64,000 nt of DNA from Microbacterium limosum (GCF_036324365.1 NZ_CP137080.1:1984001-2048000); one strand, 5' to 3'. Shown: positions 33,763-43,211, counted from the stretch's first letter. Notes: generated by a model from the letters alone, not told the origin. Numbers and translations are program-made.

Positions 33763-34611
33763 GCGACCCGGCGCCGCGCGGGCGATGCGCAGATACTCCT
33801 CGACCCCCAGCTGCTCGCCGCGCACGGTCGGGGCGATTCCCGCCGCCTCGAGAACGGCGGATGCCTCGGCGGCCGAGCCCCCGAGCACCCCCGCGAGCGC
33901 CTGCCGGAGCATCTTGCGGCGCTGCTGGAACGCCGCGTCGACGATCGCGAACGTGCGCCGGCGCTCCTCCTCGGTGCCCCGGGCGGTCGCGTCGCGCTCG
34001 AACGCGACCAGCACGGAGTCGACCCCCGGCACGGGCCAGAACACCTGCCGGGACACGGTGCCGGCGAGCCGCCACGGGCCGTACCAGGCGGCCTTGACGC
34101 TCGGGGCGCCGTAGGTCTTCGAGCCCGGCGGTGCGGCGAGCCGCTCCCCCACTTCCGCCTGCACCATCACGACGCCGCGGCCCAGCCGCGGGAAGGTCTC
34201 GAGGAAGTGCAGCAGCACAGGGACCGAGACGTTGTAGGGCAGGTTCGCCACGAGCACGCCGGGGTCTCCGGGAAGCTCCCGCACCGCGAGGGCATCGGCA
34301 TCCACCACGGTGAGCGCCCCCTCGGGCACGCCGTGCGCGGCCGCCGTCGCGGGCAGCCGCGCCGCCAGCCGCGAGTCGATCTCGACGGCGGTGACGGTTG
34401 CCCCCGCCTCGAGGACCGCGAGGGTCAGCGACCCCAGGCCCGGGCCGACCTCTACGACCCGGTCGCCGGGTCGCACGCGCGCGAGGTGCACGATCTTGCG
34501 CACGGTGTTGGCGTCGACGACGAAGTTCTGCCCGAGCTTCTTGGTCGGCGTGACCCCGAGCTCGGACGCGAGAGCGCGGATCTCGGCCGCGCCGAGCAGG
34601 TGCACCGACAC
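33760..34611 (-). CDS. rsmA: 16S rRNA (adenine-1518/1519-N6) dimethyltransferase
   Basis: Also called KsgA; dimethylates two adenines in the 3' hairpin of 16S rRNA during 30S maturation. The 283-residue product has the SAM motif [20 protein letters not shown], the acidic [11 protein letters not shown] and the catalytic [15 protein letters not shown] 34611 lies 6 bases after a minus-strand TAGAGT, suggesting leaderless expression. It is divergent from an MFS sugar transporter. Confidence 0.95.
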   Translation of the reverse strand: MSVHLLGAAEIRALASELGVTPTKKLGQNFVVDANTVRKIVHLARVRPGDRVVEVGPGLGSLTLAVLEAGATVTAVEIDSRLAARLPATAAAHGVPEGALTVVDADALAVRELPGDPGVLVANLPYNVSVPVLLHFLETFPRLGRGVVMVQAEVGERLAAPPGSKTYGAPSVKAAWYGPWRLAGTVSRQVFWPVPGVDSVLVAFERDATARGTEEERRRTFAIVDAAFQQRRKMLRQALAGVLGGSAAEASAVLEAAGIAPTVRGEQLGVEEYLRIARAAPGR

Positions 34612-34617
34612 CTGTCA

Positions 34618-34623
34618 ACTCTA
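34618..34623 (-). promoter_or_regulatory. -10 element of rsmA, leaderless type
   Basis: TAGAGT on the minus strand, 6-base spacer, GTG 34611. A divergent -10 for the MFS gene lies 24 bases to the right. Confidence 0.55.
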
Positions 34624-34647
34624 CGGCCCCGCCCGACGGGGTGAGAG

Positions 34648-34653
34648 TAGGGT
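34648..34653 (+). promoter_or_regulatory. -10 element of the MFS sugar transporter gene, leaderless type
   Basis: TAGGGT followed by 7 bases and GTG 34661. This decides the start, since the reading frame is open far upstream through rsmA. Confidence 0.55.
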
Positions 34654-34660
34654 GTCGCCG

Positions 34661-36121
34661 GTGAGCAGAACCGGCACGATCCCCACGGCAGCGTTCTCGA
34701 TGAAGAGCCCTCTCGGCCGGCGCGCCGTGGCCCTGTCGATCTCCGCCGCCGTCGGCGGTTTCCTCTTCGGCTTCGACTCCTCCGTCATCAACGGCGCGGT
34801 CGACTCGATCGAGAACCAGTTCGGCCTGAACGACGTCGTGACGGGCTTCGTCGTCGCCGTCGCTCTCCTCGGCTGCGCCCTCGGCGCGGTGCTCGCGGGC
34901 GTTCTCAGCGACCGCTGGGGTCGCCTGCGGGTCATGATGATCGGCGCCGCGCTGTTCTTCGTCAGCGCGATCGGATCGGGCCTCGCGTTCAGCGCGGCGG
35001 ACCTGACGGTGTGGCGCTTCATCGGCGGCCTCGGCATCGGCATCGCCTCGGTCGTCGCGCCCGCCTACATCGCCGAGATCGCGCCGCGGCAGATCCGCGG
35101 CACGCTCGGCTCGCTGCAGCAGCTCGCGATCACCCTCGGGATCTTCGGTGCGCTGCTCTCGAACGCCCTCCTGGCCGGGATCGCGGGCGGATCGTCGTCG
35201 CAGCTGTGGCTCGGGCTCGAGGCGTGGCGCTGGATGCTGCTCGTGGAGGCCGTCCCCGCCGTCGTCTACGGCGTTCTCGCGTTCACGATGCCCGAGTCCC
35301 CGCGTTTCCTCATCGCGAAGGGACGCTACGACGAGGCCCGGGAGATCTTCGCCCGGCTCGTGCCGAAGGCCGACCTCGACCAGACGATGCGCGAGCTCGA
35401 GCAACGCATCGCCGAAGACCGCAAGTCCAAGGGCGTCTCGCTCAGGGGCCCCCGCTTCGGACTGCAGCCGATCGTGTGGGTCGGCATCATCCTGTCGGTG
35501 TTCCAGCAGTTCGTCGGCATCAACGTGATCTTCTACTACTCCACCACGCTCTGGCGGGCCGTCGGGTTCACGGAGTCGAACTCCCTTCTGATCAGCGTCA
35601 TCACGTCGGTCACGAACGTCCTCGTCACGATCGTCGCCATCGCCCTGGTCGACCGCGTCGGCCGCAAGCCGATCCTGCTCACCGGCTCGGTCATGATGAC
35701 GGCCTCGCTCGGCACGATGGCCCTCGCGTTCGCCTTCGCCGAGACGGTCGACGGCGAGGTCTCGCTGCCGGGCGCCTGGGGCCCGATCGCGCTCGTCGCG
35801 GCCAACATCTTCGTCATCGGCTTCGGCGCCTCGTGGGGGCCCCTCGTGTGGGTGCTGCTGGGCGAGATCTTCCCGAGCCGCATCCGCGGGAAGGCGCTCG
35901 GCGTCGCCGCCGGGGCGCAGTGGATCGCGAACTTCCTCATCACGGTCAGCTTCCCGGCGATGTCGGGCTGGTCGCTCCCGGTCACCTACGCGATGTACGC
36001 CGTCTTCGCGGCGCTGTCGTTCGTCTACGTGCTGACGAAGATCCCCGAGACCAAGGGGATGGAGCTCGAGCAGACCGAGACGCTCTTCACGACGAAGCCC
36101 AAGGCATCCGCCGCCCGCTGA
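34661..36121 (+). CDS. MFS sugar:H+ symporter (sugar porter family)
   Basis: A 486-residue, 12-helix transporter of the XylE/GlcP type. Signature elements are GGFLFGFDSSVINGA, DRWGRLR after helix 2, PESPRFLI after helix 6, QQFVGINVIFYYST in helix 7, DRVGRKP after helix 8 and KIPETKG after helix 12. GTG 34661 is chosen from the promoter position and gives a normal N-terminus. The gene lies in opposite orientation between rsmA and tatD, which are often near each other in relatives. The substrate is a hexose or pentose, not further resolvable. Confidence 0.92.
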   Translation: MSRTGTIPTAAFSMKSPLGRRAVALSISAAVGGFLFGFDSSVINGAVDSIENQFGLNDVVTGFVVAVALLGCALGAVLAGVLSDRWGRLRVMMIGAALFFVSAIGSGLAFSAADLTVWRFIGGLGIGIASVVAPAYIAEIAPRQIRGTLGSLQQLAITLGIFGALLSNALLAGIAGGSSSQLWLGLEAWRWMLLVEAVPAVVYGVLAFTMPESPRFLIAKGRYDEAREIFARLVPKADLDQTMRELEQRIAEDRKSKGVSLRGPRFGLQPIVWVGIILSVFQQFVGINVIFYYSTTLWRAVGFTESNSLLISVITSVTNVLVTIVAIALVDRVGRKPILLTGSVMMTASLGTMALAFAFAETVDGEVSLPGAWGPIALVAANIFVIGFGASWGPLVWVLLGEIFPSRIRGKALGVAAGAQWIANFLITVSFPAMSGWSLPVTYAMYAVFAALSFVYVLTKIPETKGMELEQTETLFTTKPKASAAR

Positions 36122-36177
36122 TCCCCGCGGGCGCTCGCCCGTACCGCATCGATCGCCGCCCGCCGACGCCGCGGGTG

Positions 36178-36269
36178 CTCACCTGTCGCATATCGATCTC
36201 CGCGCGCCCACGGTGGAGCGGTTCGTGACAGGCGAGCCCGACCGACGGAGCGGTTCGTGACAGGCGAGC
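36178..36269. repeat. Short intergenic repeat: two direct 23-base copies and one diverged inverted copy
   Basis: Bases 36215-36237 recur exactly at 36247-36269 (both begin GGAGCGGTTC and end AGGCGAGC). A diverged copy in inverted orientation lies at about 36178-36201 (GCTCACCTGTC). The cluster sits between the convergent MFS and tatD genes, so the RNA could fold into a hairpin that ends both transcripts. Confidence 0.75.
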
Positions 36270-36287
36270 GCGGGCGCGCGGGCGGGG

Positions 36288-37187
36288 TCAGCCGCCGAAG
36301 GGGCCGTAGACCTCGAGGGTGTTCGCCGCGATCTGCGCGCACAGCGCGTCGACGTCGGCCCCCAGTTCCTCGGCGATGAAGCGCACCGTGACGGGGATCA
36401 GGTAGGGCGCGTTCGGTCGCCCGCGATGGGGCGTGGGCGTGAGGAACGGGGCATCCGTCTCGACGAGGATTCTCTCGCGCGGGATCACCGCGAGGGCGTC
36501 GCGGAGGTTCTGCGCGTTCTTGAACGTGACGTTGCCCGCGAACGAGAGCCAGTACCCGCGATCGGCGGCGATGCGCGCCATGTCGGCGTCACCCGAGAAG
36601 CAGTGGAAGACCGTGCGCTCGGGGGCACCGACCCTCTCGAGCGTCTCGAGGACGGCATCGTGGGCGTCGCGGTCGTGGATCTGCATCGCGATGCCGTGCT
36701 TCTTCGCCAGCGCGATGTGCGCCTCGAAGCTCTCGAACTGCGCGGGCAGGCCGGCCTCTCCGGTGCGGAAGAAGTCCAGGCCCGTCTCGCCGATCGCGCG
36801 CACCCGGGGCTGCGCCGCGAGCTCGTCGATCACGGCGATGGCCTCGTCGAGCCGGCCGGCCTCGGCGTACGCCGGGGCCTCGTTCGGATGGATGGCGACC
36901 GCCGCCAGCACGCGCGGGTGGGATGCCGCGGCCCACGCCGACCACCGGCTCGACTCGATGTCGCCGCCCGCCTGCACGACGCCGATCACCCCGACGGCGG
37001 ACGCGCGCTCAAGCTGCTCGTCGAGCGAGAGCCCCTCGGCGTCCTCCCCCGCCGACGGCCCGTCCGCGATCTCGAGGTGCGCGTGATTGTCGTACACCGG
37101 CACGGCGAGCGGCTCGGGCGCGTCGGGGTAGGTCACATCGCGCGCCCCTTTCTCGCGCTGGCGCACGTACTGCGAGGGGTCGCTCAC
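36288..37187 (-). CDS. tatD: TatD-family metal-dependent deoxyribonuclease
   Basis: A 299-residue TIM-barrel hydrolase. The metal-binding HxH appears as YDNHAHLE, followed by IHPNEAP, GETGLDFF, QIHDRDA, FHCFSGD and VETDAPFLTP. GTG 37187 has GGAGGG upstream. It is 31 bases downstream of metG, a widely conserved pair. The resuscitation-promoting factor gene often found between tatD and rsmA in actinobacteria is absent; the MFS transporter lies there instead. Confidence 0.93.
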   Translation of the reverse strand: MSDPSQYVRQREKGARDVTYPDAPEPLAVPVYDNHAHLEIADGPSAGEDAEGLSLDEQLERASAVGVIGVVQAGGDIESSRWSAWAAASHPRVLAAVAIHPNEAPAYAEAGRLDEAIAVIDELAAQPRVRAIGETGLDFFRTGEAGLPAQFESFEAHIALAKKHGIAMQIHDRDAHDAVLETLERVGAPERTVFHCFSGDADMARIAADRGYWLSFAGNVTFKNAQNLRDALAVIPRERILVETDAPFLTPTPHRGRPNAPYLIPVTVRFIAEELGADVDALCAQIAANTLEVYGPFGG

Positions 37188-37218
37188 GAGCGCCCTCCCT
37201 CGCCGCGCACGCCGGGGA

Positions 37219-38796
37219 TCATTCGGGCTGCTCGACGCGGGGGAACAGGGGCGCGAGCGGCTGCGTCTGCGCGGCGGGGGGGAGGAGGCCCCAGGCCCCG
37301 GCCTCGCGGATCGGCTGCTCCTCGAGCGCGCCCAGCTCCTGCTCGGCGCCGAGCGACGCCCACAGCTTCCGGGTCGAGACCGGCATCACGGGCGACAGCA
37401 GCACCGCGAGGGCGCGCAGGCCCTCCGCGCAGGTGTAGAGCACGGTGCCCAGGCGCGGGCGGGATGCCTCGTCCTTCGCCAGCGCCCACGGCTCGTTCTC
37501 GGTGATGTAGCCGTTGAGGGCGTCGACGATCGTCCAGATCGCCTCGATCGCCTCGTCGATGCGGAACCGCTCGACCGCGGCGTCGGCGGTGGCCGCGGCA
37601 TCCGCCACGATCCGCTGGATCGCCAGGTCGGCGTCGGTGTAGTCCGCCGGCTCGGGCACGGCCCCGCCGAAGTACTTGCCGATCATCGCCACCGTGCGGG
37701 AGGCGAGGTTGCCGAAGCCGTTGGCGAGCTCGGCCTGGTAGCGGGCCGAGAGGTCCTCCCAGGAGAAGGACCCGTCCTGCCCGAAGGCGATCGCCGACAG
37801 GAAGTAGAACCGGTACGCGTCGGAGCCGAACACGTCGGTGATCTCGGTCGGGGCGATGCCCGTGAGCTTCGACTTCGACATCTTCTCGCCGCCCACGAGC
37901 AGCCAGCCGTGGGCGAAGACGCCCCGGGGCACGTCGACGCCCGCCGCCATGAGCATGGCGGGCCAGATGACGGCGTGGAAGCGGAGGATGTCCTTTCCGA
38001 CGACGTGGTAGGCCGGCCACCGGCGTTCGAACGTCTCGGGGTCGGCGCCGTAGCCCACGGCCGTGGCGTAGTTCAGCAGCGCGTCGACCCATACGTAGAT
38101 GACGTGCGAGGCATCCCACGGCACCTTGATGCCCCAGTCGAACGTCGAGCGCGAGATCGAGAGGTCCTTCAGCCCCGAGCGCACGAACGACATGACCTCG
38201 TTGCGCGCCGACTCGGGTCGGATGAAGTCGGGCTGCGAGCGGTAGAGGGCCAGGAGCGGCTCGGCGAACTCGCTGAGCTTGAAGAAGTAGTTCTTCTCCT
38301 GCAGCAGCTCGAGGGGCTTGGAGTGGATGGCGCAGACCTTGAGGCCCTCGAAGGGTCCGGAGCCGTCGACGATCTCGGACTCGGGCTTGAACTCCTCGCA
38401 GCCGACGCAGTACAGCGCCTCGTACTCGCCGGCGTAGATGTAGCCGCGGTCGTAGATCGCCTGCAGGAAGGTCTGCACGCGCGTCTCGTGGCGCTCCTGC
38501 GTCGTGCGGATGAAGTCGTCGTTGGCGATGTCGAGGGTCTCGAGCAGCGGAAACCACGACTCGGTGACGAGCTTGTCGACCCACTCCTGCGGGGTGGCGT
38601 TGTTCGCCGACGCCGCGCGGATCATCTTCTGGCCGTGCTCGTCCGTGCCCGTGAGCATCCAGGTGTCATCGCCCGCCTGGCGGTGCCACCGCGCGAGCGC
38701 GTCGACCGCCACCGTCGTGTACCCGTGCCCGATGTGGGGCACATCGCTCGGGTAGTAGATCGGGGTGGTGATGTAGAACGAACCGCGGGAAGTCAC
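37219..38796 (-). CDS. metG: Methionyl-tRNA synthetase
   Basis: Charges tRNA-Met. A class I synthetase of 525 residues with HIGH-type motif VPHIGHGY, KMSKS motif GGEKMSKSKL and a zinc-knuckle-like CVGC...CAIH in the connective peptide. The C-terminal dimerisation domain found in some homologues is missing. GTG 38796 is 6 bases after TAGAAT on the minus strand, a leaderless-type start. It forms a unit with tatD. Confidence 0.96.
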   Translation of the reverse strand: MTSRGSFYITTPIYYPSDVPHIGHGYTTVAVDALARWHRQAGDDTWMLTGTDEHGQKMIRAASANNATPQEWVDKLVTESWFPLLETLDIANDDFIRTTQERHETRVQTFLQAIYDRGYIYAGEYEALYCVGCEEFKPESEIVDGSGPFEGLKVCAIHSKPLELLQEKNYFFKLSEFAEPLLALYRSQPDFIRPESARNEVMSFVRSGLKDLSISRSTFDWGIKVPWDASHVIYVWVDALLNYATAVGYGADPETFERRWPAYHVVGKDILRFHAVIWPAMLMAAGVDVPRGVFAHGWLLVGGEKMSKSKLTGIAPTEITDVFGSDAYRFYFLSAIAFGQDGSFSWEDLSARYQAELANGFGNLASRTVAMIGKYFGGAVPEPADYTDADLAIQRIVADAAATADAAVERFRIDEAIEAIWTIVDALNGYITENEPWALAKDEASRPRLGTVLYTCAEGLRALAVLLSPVMPVSTRKLWASLGAEQELGALEEQPIREAGAWGLLPPAAQTQPLAPLFPRVEQPE

Positions 38797-38802
38797 CCGT
38801 CG

Positions 38803-38808
38803 ATTCTA
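38803..38808 (-). promoter_or_regulatory. -10 element of metG, leaderless type
   Basis: TAGAAT on the minus strand, 6-base spacer CGACGG, GTG 38796. No T-box leader fits in this space. Confidence 0.6.
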
Positions 38809-38864
38809 GGCGGGGCGGATGCCGCGGCCCGGCGGTGTGACGGCGGCGCCCGGCCGGTGCCGGG

Positions 38865-39680
38865 TCAGCGCGCGGCGAGCGCGGCCTGATACAGGTCGCG
38901 GGAGGAATGCTCCGTCGCGCTCGCGACCGCGGCGCACGCGTCCTTCAGGCGTTCGCCCGCCGACGCGCGCTCGAGCACCTGCGACACGGCGTCCTCGAGC
39001 GGCACGCGACGGGCGGCCGCGCCCGCCACGACGATGACGCACTCGCCGCGCACGCCCGGAGCCGCCCACTCGGCCAGCTCGGCGAGGGTTCCGCGGGCGA
39101 CCTCCTCGTGCAGCTTCGTGAGCTCGCGGCACACGGCCGCGCGCCGGTCGGCGCCGAACGCCTCGGCCATCGCCTCCAGCGTGGCGGCCACGCGGGTGGG
39201 CGCCTCGAAGAAGACCATCGTGCGCGGCTCGGCCGCGAGCGCCGCGAACGCCGTGCGCCGCTCGCCGGGCTTGCGCGGCGCGAAGCCCTCGAACGCGAAC
39301 CGGTCGGTCGGCAGTCCGGAGAGGGCGAGCGCAGTGGGCACCGCGCTCGGGCCGGGGATGACCGTCACGTCCACCCCCTGCGCGATGGCTTCGGCGACGA
39401 GGCCGTACCCGGGGTCGGAGACCGTCGGCATCCCCGCATCGGAGAGCATGAGCACGTCCTCGTCGCGCGCGAGGGCGACGACCTCGGCCGCACGCTCCTT
39501 CTCGTTGTGGTCGTGCAGCGCGATCAGCCGCGGACGGTTCTGGATGCCGAGGCCCGCAAGCAGCCGCACCGTCGTGCGCGTGTCCTCGGTCGCGACGATC
39601 CGCACGGAGCCGAGCGTCTCGACGAGCCGGCGCGAGGCGTCCCCGAGGTTTCCGATCGGGGTCGCCGCGAGGATGAGCAC
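38865..39680 (-). CDS. rsmI: 16S rRNA (cytidine-1402-2'-O)-methyltransferase
   Basis: A 271-residue tetrapyrrole-methylase-fold enzyme that methylates C1402 in the ribosomal P site. Visible motifs are ILAATPIGNLGDAS at the N-terminus, EDTRTT, LMLSDAGMPTVSDPG and IPGPSAVPTALALSG. GTG 39680 comes 6 bases after a minus-strand TAGGCT. It is divergent from pmt, a frequent actinobacterial arrangement, through a 22-base intergenic region. Confidence 0.95.
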   Translation of the reverse strand: MLILAATPIGNLGDASRRLVETLGSVRIVATEDTRTTVRLLAGLGIQNRPRLIALHDHNEKERAAEVVALARDEDVLMLSDAGMPTVSDPGYGLVAEAIAQGVDVTVIPGPSAVPTALALSGLPTDRFAFEGFAPRKPGERRTAFAALAAEPRTMVFFEAPTRVAATLEAMAEAFGADRRAAVCRELTKLHEEVARGTLAELAEWAAPGVRGECVIVVAGAAARRVPLEDAVSQVLERASAGERLKDACAAVASATEHSSRDLYQAALAAR

Positions 39681-39681
39681 G

Positions 39682-39701
39682 ACGCCAGCCTATGCTGGCG
39701 T
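39682..39701. promoter_or_regulatory. Palindromic bidirectional promoter of rsmI and pmt
   Basis: ACGCCAGC-CTAT-GCTGGCGT, with perfect 8-base arms. It holds TATGCT on the plus strand (39691-39696) and TAGGCT on the minus strand (39692-39687), sharing the TA step. Each hexamer ends exactly 6 bases from its GTG start, so the 22 bases between the two genes carry both promoters and nothing else. Confidence 0.65.
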
Positions 39702-39702
39702 G

Positions 39703-41289
39703 GTGCAGCCCGCCCCCGACGCCCTCGCGGACGATACCGCGGTGCCGGAGCGACGGGTCACCCCCGTCGAGCGCGTGCGCGAGCGGATGCGGACGCGGCC
39801 CCGCATCGGGCGCCTGTGGCGCTGGCTGGGCCCGGCGCTCGTCGTGCTGCTGGCGGGCGTGCTGCGGCTGTGGAACCTCGCGCATCCCCACGCCCTCGTC
39901 TTCGACGAGACCTATTACGCCAAGGATGCCTGGACGCTCCTGCACCTCGGATACGAGGGCTCCTGGCCGGCCGACCCCGACGCGGCGTTCCTCGCCGGCG
40001 ACGTGTTCTCGTTCCTGCCCGAGGGCAGCTTCGTCGTCCATCCCCCGCTCGGGAAGTGGCTCATCGCCCTCGGCCTGGGGGCCTTCGGCGCGGACTCCGC
40101 GTGGGGCTGGCGCATCGCCCTCGCGCTCGCGGGCACGGCGACCGTGCTCGTCGTCATCCTCATCGGCCGGCGCCTGACGGGCTCGACGCTGTGGGGCTGC
40201 GTCGCGGGCTTCCTCCTCGCGATCGACGGGCTCGGCATCGTGCTCGGCCGCGTCGCCCTCCTGGACGGCCTCCTCGCGCTCCTCGTCGCGCTCGCCTTCC
40301 TCTTCCTCCTGATCGACCGCGACCGCATGCAGACGCGCATCGCCTGGACGGCGGGTGCGCGGGGCGCCGGCGGGATGCCGGTGTCGATGGGCCCCGTGAT
40401 GTGGGCCCGACCGTGGCTGGTGGCCGCCGGCGCGACGCTCGGCGCGGCCGCCGCCGTGAAGTGGTCGGGGGTCTACGTCCTCGCCGCGGCGGGGATCTAC
40501 GTCGTCGTCTCGGACGCCCTCGCCCGGCGGCACGCCGGCATCGACGGCTGGGCCAGCGACGCCGCCGTGCGGCAGGGTCCGGTCAGCTTCCTCCTGCTCG
40601 TGCCCGTCGCCGCGGCGACCTACCTCGCCAGCTGGAGCGGATGGCTCCTCACCGGCGGCGGATGGGACCGTAGCTCGGCGGAGAACCCGCTCGTCGCGCT
40701 CTGGAATTACCACGAGGCGATCTACCGCTTCCACGTGGGCCTCACCGTCGAGCACTCCTACGCCTCGCCGGCGTGGCAGTGGCCCCTGCTCCTGCGACCG
40801 ACGTCGATGTTCTGGGAGAAGGTCGAGCAGGGCACGGACGGCTGCGACATGTCGGGCGGCTGCGTGCAGGCGATCTCCTCGGTCCCGAACCCGCTCATCT
40901 GGTACGCCGGGATGGCGGCGATCGTCTTCCTCGCGATCCGCCTCGCGTGGCCCGGCGGCGGGCGCGTGCGCGACTGGCGCGCGGGGTTCGTGCTCACCGG
41001 GGTCGCCGCCACCTATGTGCCGTGGCTCCTGTACCCCGAGCGGACGATCTTCCAGTTCTACACGGTCGTGATGATGCCCTTCGTCGTGCTCGCGCTCATG
41101 CTCGCGCTGCAGCGCATCGCCGGCCGGCCGGATGCCGCCCCCGAGCGGCGCGCGGGGGGTCAGGGCGTCGTCGCGGTCGTGCTCGCGGTCGCCGTGCTGC
41201 TGACGGTGTTCTGGTACCCCGTGTGGACGGCGACGGAGGTCCCCTACGACTTCTGGCGCCTCCACAACTGGATGATCAGCTGGATCTGA
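39703..41289 (+). CDS. pmt: Dolichyl-phosphate-mannose:protein mannosyltransferase (Pmt)
   Basis: A polytopic glycosyltransferase of 528 residues that transfers mannose from polyprenyl phosphate to Ser/Thr of secreted proteins outside the membrane. The first extracytoplasmic loop carries the catalytic Asp-Glu in [13 protein letters not shown], followed by [12 protein letters not shown]; about 10-11 helices are visible. GTG 39703 is fixed by the promoter. The last 14 bases overlap the 3' end of the convergent DUF255 gene. Confidence 0.92.
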   Translation: MQPAPDALADDTAVPERRVTPVERVRERMRTRPRIGRLWRWLGPALVVLLAGVLRLWNLAHPHALVFDETYYAKDAWTLLHLGYEGSWPADPDAAFLAGDVFSFLPEGSFVVHPPLGKWLIALGLGAFGADSAWGWRIALALAGTATVLVVILIGRRLTGSTLWGCVAGFLLAIDGLGIVLGRVALLDGLLALLVALAFLFLLIDRDRMQTRIAWTAGARGAGGMPVSMGPVMWARPWLVAAGATLGAAAAVKWSGVYVLAAAGIYVVVSDALARRHAGIDGWASDAAVRQGPVSFLLLVPVAAATYLASWSGWLLTGGGWDRSSAENPLVALWNYHEAIYRFHVGLTVEHSYASPAWQWPLLLRPTSMFWEKVEQGTDGCDMSGGCVQAISSVPNPLIWYAGMAAIVFLAIRLAWPGGGRVRDWRAGFVLTGVAATYVPWLLYPERTIFQFYTVVMMPFVVLALMLALQRIAGRPDAAPERRAGGQGVVAVVLAVAVLLTVFWYPVWTATEVPYDFWRLHNWMISWI

Positions 41290-43162
41290 CCCGCTCCCGG
41301 TGAAGGTCCGCCGGATCGGTCGTGGGCAGCCGGCAGACGAACGCGCGACAGTCGTAGGCGACGGGGGCCGCGGCGGCCGTCTTGCCCTCGAAGAGCGAGA
41401 ACCCCGCCGCGGCGAGGCCGGCCGCGGCATCCGGCGTCACGATCGCGACGACGTCGGCGTCTACCCTGCGCGCGGCGCCGACGAGCGGCGCGGCGGGTTC
41501 GGCGGTCACGACGACGAGCTGGCGCGGCTCGTCGGCCAGCACCGCGGCCACGCGCAGCAGCTCGCCGTGTGCGAGGGGGCGCGCGAGCGCCTCGGGCGCG
41601 TGGGCGGCGACGATGCGCTCGGCGCGCCGGCGGTACTCCTCGGGGGCGCCGAGGAGCCACAGGTCGAGGCAGGCGGCGGCGATCGCGGAGAGCCCGGAGG
41701 GCTGATCTCCGTCGGTCGCCTCGGCGGCCACCGTCATGGCGCCTTCGCGCAACACGGGATCGCCTCCCCCGGGCACGGCGGGCCGACCGTCCGGCGCTTC
41801 CGCGAAGCACGCGTCCACGAGCTCTCGCGCCGCGGCGGCGTGCTCGGGCGCGCCGCCGGCGACGGCGAGCGCGACGAGCCCGCGCGCGAGCTGGCCGTAG
41901 TCGGCGAGGGTCGCCGCGGCCGCAGAGGGCGTGCCCTCGAGCGAGGCGCGCACGAGCGCGCGGATGCCGCTGCCTGCGTCCGGCGCGCGGTTGTCTCGGA
42001 GCACGGTGCGCGCCGCATCCTCGGCAGCGGCGATCCAGTGCGGCTCGCCCCACCGCGCCCCGGCGCGCGCGAGCGCCCCGATCGCGAGCCCGTTCCAGCC
42101 GGTGACGACCTTCCCGTCGACGGCGGGCGGCTCGAGCCCGGTGCGACCCGCGGCATCCCGCGCGTAGTAGCCGCCCTCGTCGCGGCGACCGTCGATGATC
42201 GACTCCGAGTCCTGCGCGGCGCCGAACCCTCCCGAGGGGCGGCGCAGCACCTCGAGCAGGAACGACGCGATCCCCGCCGCGGTGGCGTGGTCGCCCAGCG
42301 CCGTCGCGGCATCCAGCAGCAGGGCGTTGTCGGTGAGCATCCGCTCGTAGTGCGGCACGCCCCAGTCCCGCCGCGTCGCGTAGCGGAAGAACCCGCCCTC
42401 GACGGGGTCGCGCAGCTCGGAGCCGGCCATCGCGTTCATCGCCCGGGCTGCGGCGGCCGATTCGGCGGGGGCGGCCGCCCGCACGAGCGGCGAGAGCAGG
42501 AAGCCCAGCGCCGTGGCGACGGGGAACTTGGGGGTGTTCGGCGCGGGGCGCGGTGCGTTCACGAAGCCGCCGTGGTCGGGGTCCTCCTGCGCCGCGAGGG
42601 AGCGGGCGGCCGCGACGAGGGCGCCCGCCGAGGGCACGGAGCCTTCCTTCTCGGCCGCGTCGCCGCTGCGGGCGAGCGACGCCGTGATGGCGGATGCCGT
42701 GGCATCCACCTCGTCGCGCCGGTTCGTCCAGGCCTCCCGCACGGCGCGCAGCACGTCGCGGAACGCCGGGAGGGGCGGCCTCGGCGCGGGCGGATAGTAG
42801 GTGCCCGCGTAGAAGGGCACGCCCTCCGGCGTCGTGAACACCGTCAGCGGCCAGCCCAGGTGCGGCGTGAAGGCCGAGGCGGCCGCCATGTAGGAGGCGT
42901 CCACCTCGGGGTGCTCCTCGCGGTCGACCTTGATCGCGACGAAGCCCTCGGCGAGGTCGGCCGCCGTCTCGGGGTCGGCGAAGGACTCCCGCGCCATGAC
43001 GTGGCACCAGTGGCAGGTCGAGTATCCGATCGATACCAGCACGGGGACAGCGCGCCGGCGCGCCTCGTCGAACGCCTCCCTCCCCCACGGGAACCAGTCG
43101 ACGGGGTTGCCCGCGTGCTGACGCAGGTACGGGCTCTGGACGTGTTCGAGGCGTGAGGCCAT
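41276..43162 (-). CDS. DUF255 / thioredoxin-domain protein (YyaL, spermatogenesis-associated protein 20 type)
   Basis: A 628-residue protein. The N-terminal thioredoxin-like domain (about 1-165) contains [17 protein letters not shown] and the redox-like CHWC motif ([14 protein letters not shown]). The rest is an (alpha/alpha)6-barrel-like region with [16 protein letters not shown]. The family's role is poorly defined; a redox or glycan-related function has been suggested by fold only. ATG 43162 is 6 bases after a minus-strand TAGCGT. It overlaps the convergent pmt gene by 14 bases. Confidence 0.9.
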   Translation of the reverse strand: MASRLEHVQSPYLRQHAGNPVDWFPWGREAFDEARRRAVPVLVSIGYSTCHWCHVMARESFADPETAADLAEGFVAIKVDREEHPEVDASYMAAASAFTPHLGWPLTVFTTPEGVPFYAGTYYPPAPRPPLPAFRDVLRAVREAWTNRRDEVDATASAITASLARSGDAAEKEGSVPSAGALVAAARSLAAQEDPDHGGFVNAPRPAPNTPKFPVATALGFLLSPLVRAAAPAESAAAARAMNAMAGSELRDPVEGGFFRYATRRDWGVPHYERMLTDNALLLDAATALGDHATAAGIASFLLEVLRRPSGGFGAAQDSESIIDGRRDEGGYYARDAAGRTGLEPPAVDGKVVTGWNGLAIGALARAGARWGEPHWIAAAEDAARTVLRDNRAPDAGSGIRALVRASLEGTPSAAAATLADYGQLARGLVALAVAGGAPEHAAAARELVDACFAEAPDGRPAVPGGGDPVLREGAMTVAAEATDGDQPSGLSAIAAACLDLWLLGAPEEYRRRAERIVAAHAPEALARPLAHGELLRVAAVLADEPRQLVVVTAEPAAPLVGAARRVDADVVAIVTPDAAAGLAAAGFSLFEGKTAAAAPVAYDCRAFVCRLPTTDPADLHRERVRSS

Positions 43163-43168
43163 CGCTTC

Positions 43169-43174
43169 ACGCTA
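43169..43174 (-). promoter_or_regulatory. -10 element of the DUF255 gene, leaderless type
   Basis: TAGCGT on the minus strand, 6-base spacer GAAGCG, ATG 43162. Confidence 0.55.
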
Positions 43175-43211
43175 CGCCCCCTCGCGGGGCGCGGCGCGGG
43201 GGTTGCGGAGA

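Noticed and set aside
38797-38864. T-box leader before metG
   Set aside because: The predicted promoter lies 6 bases before the start codon, leaving no leader RNA.
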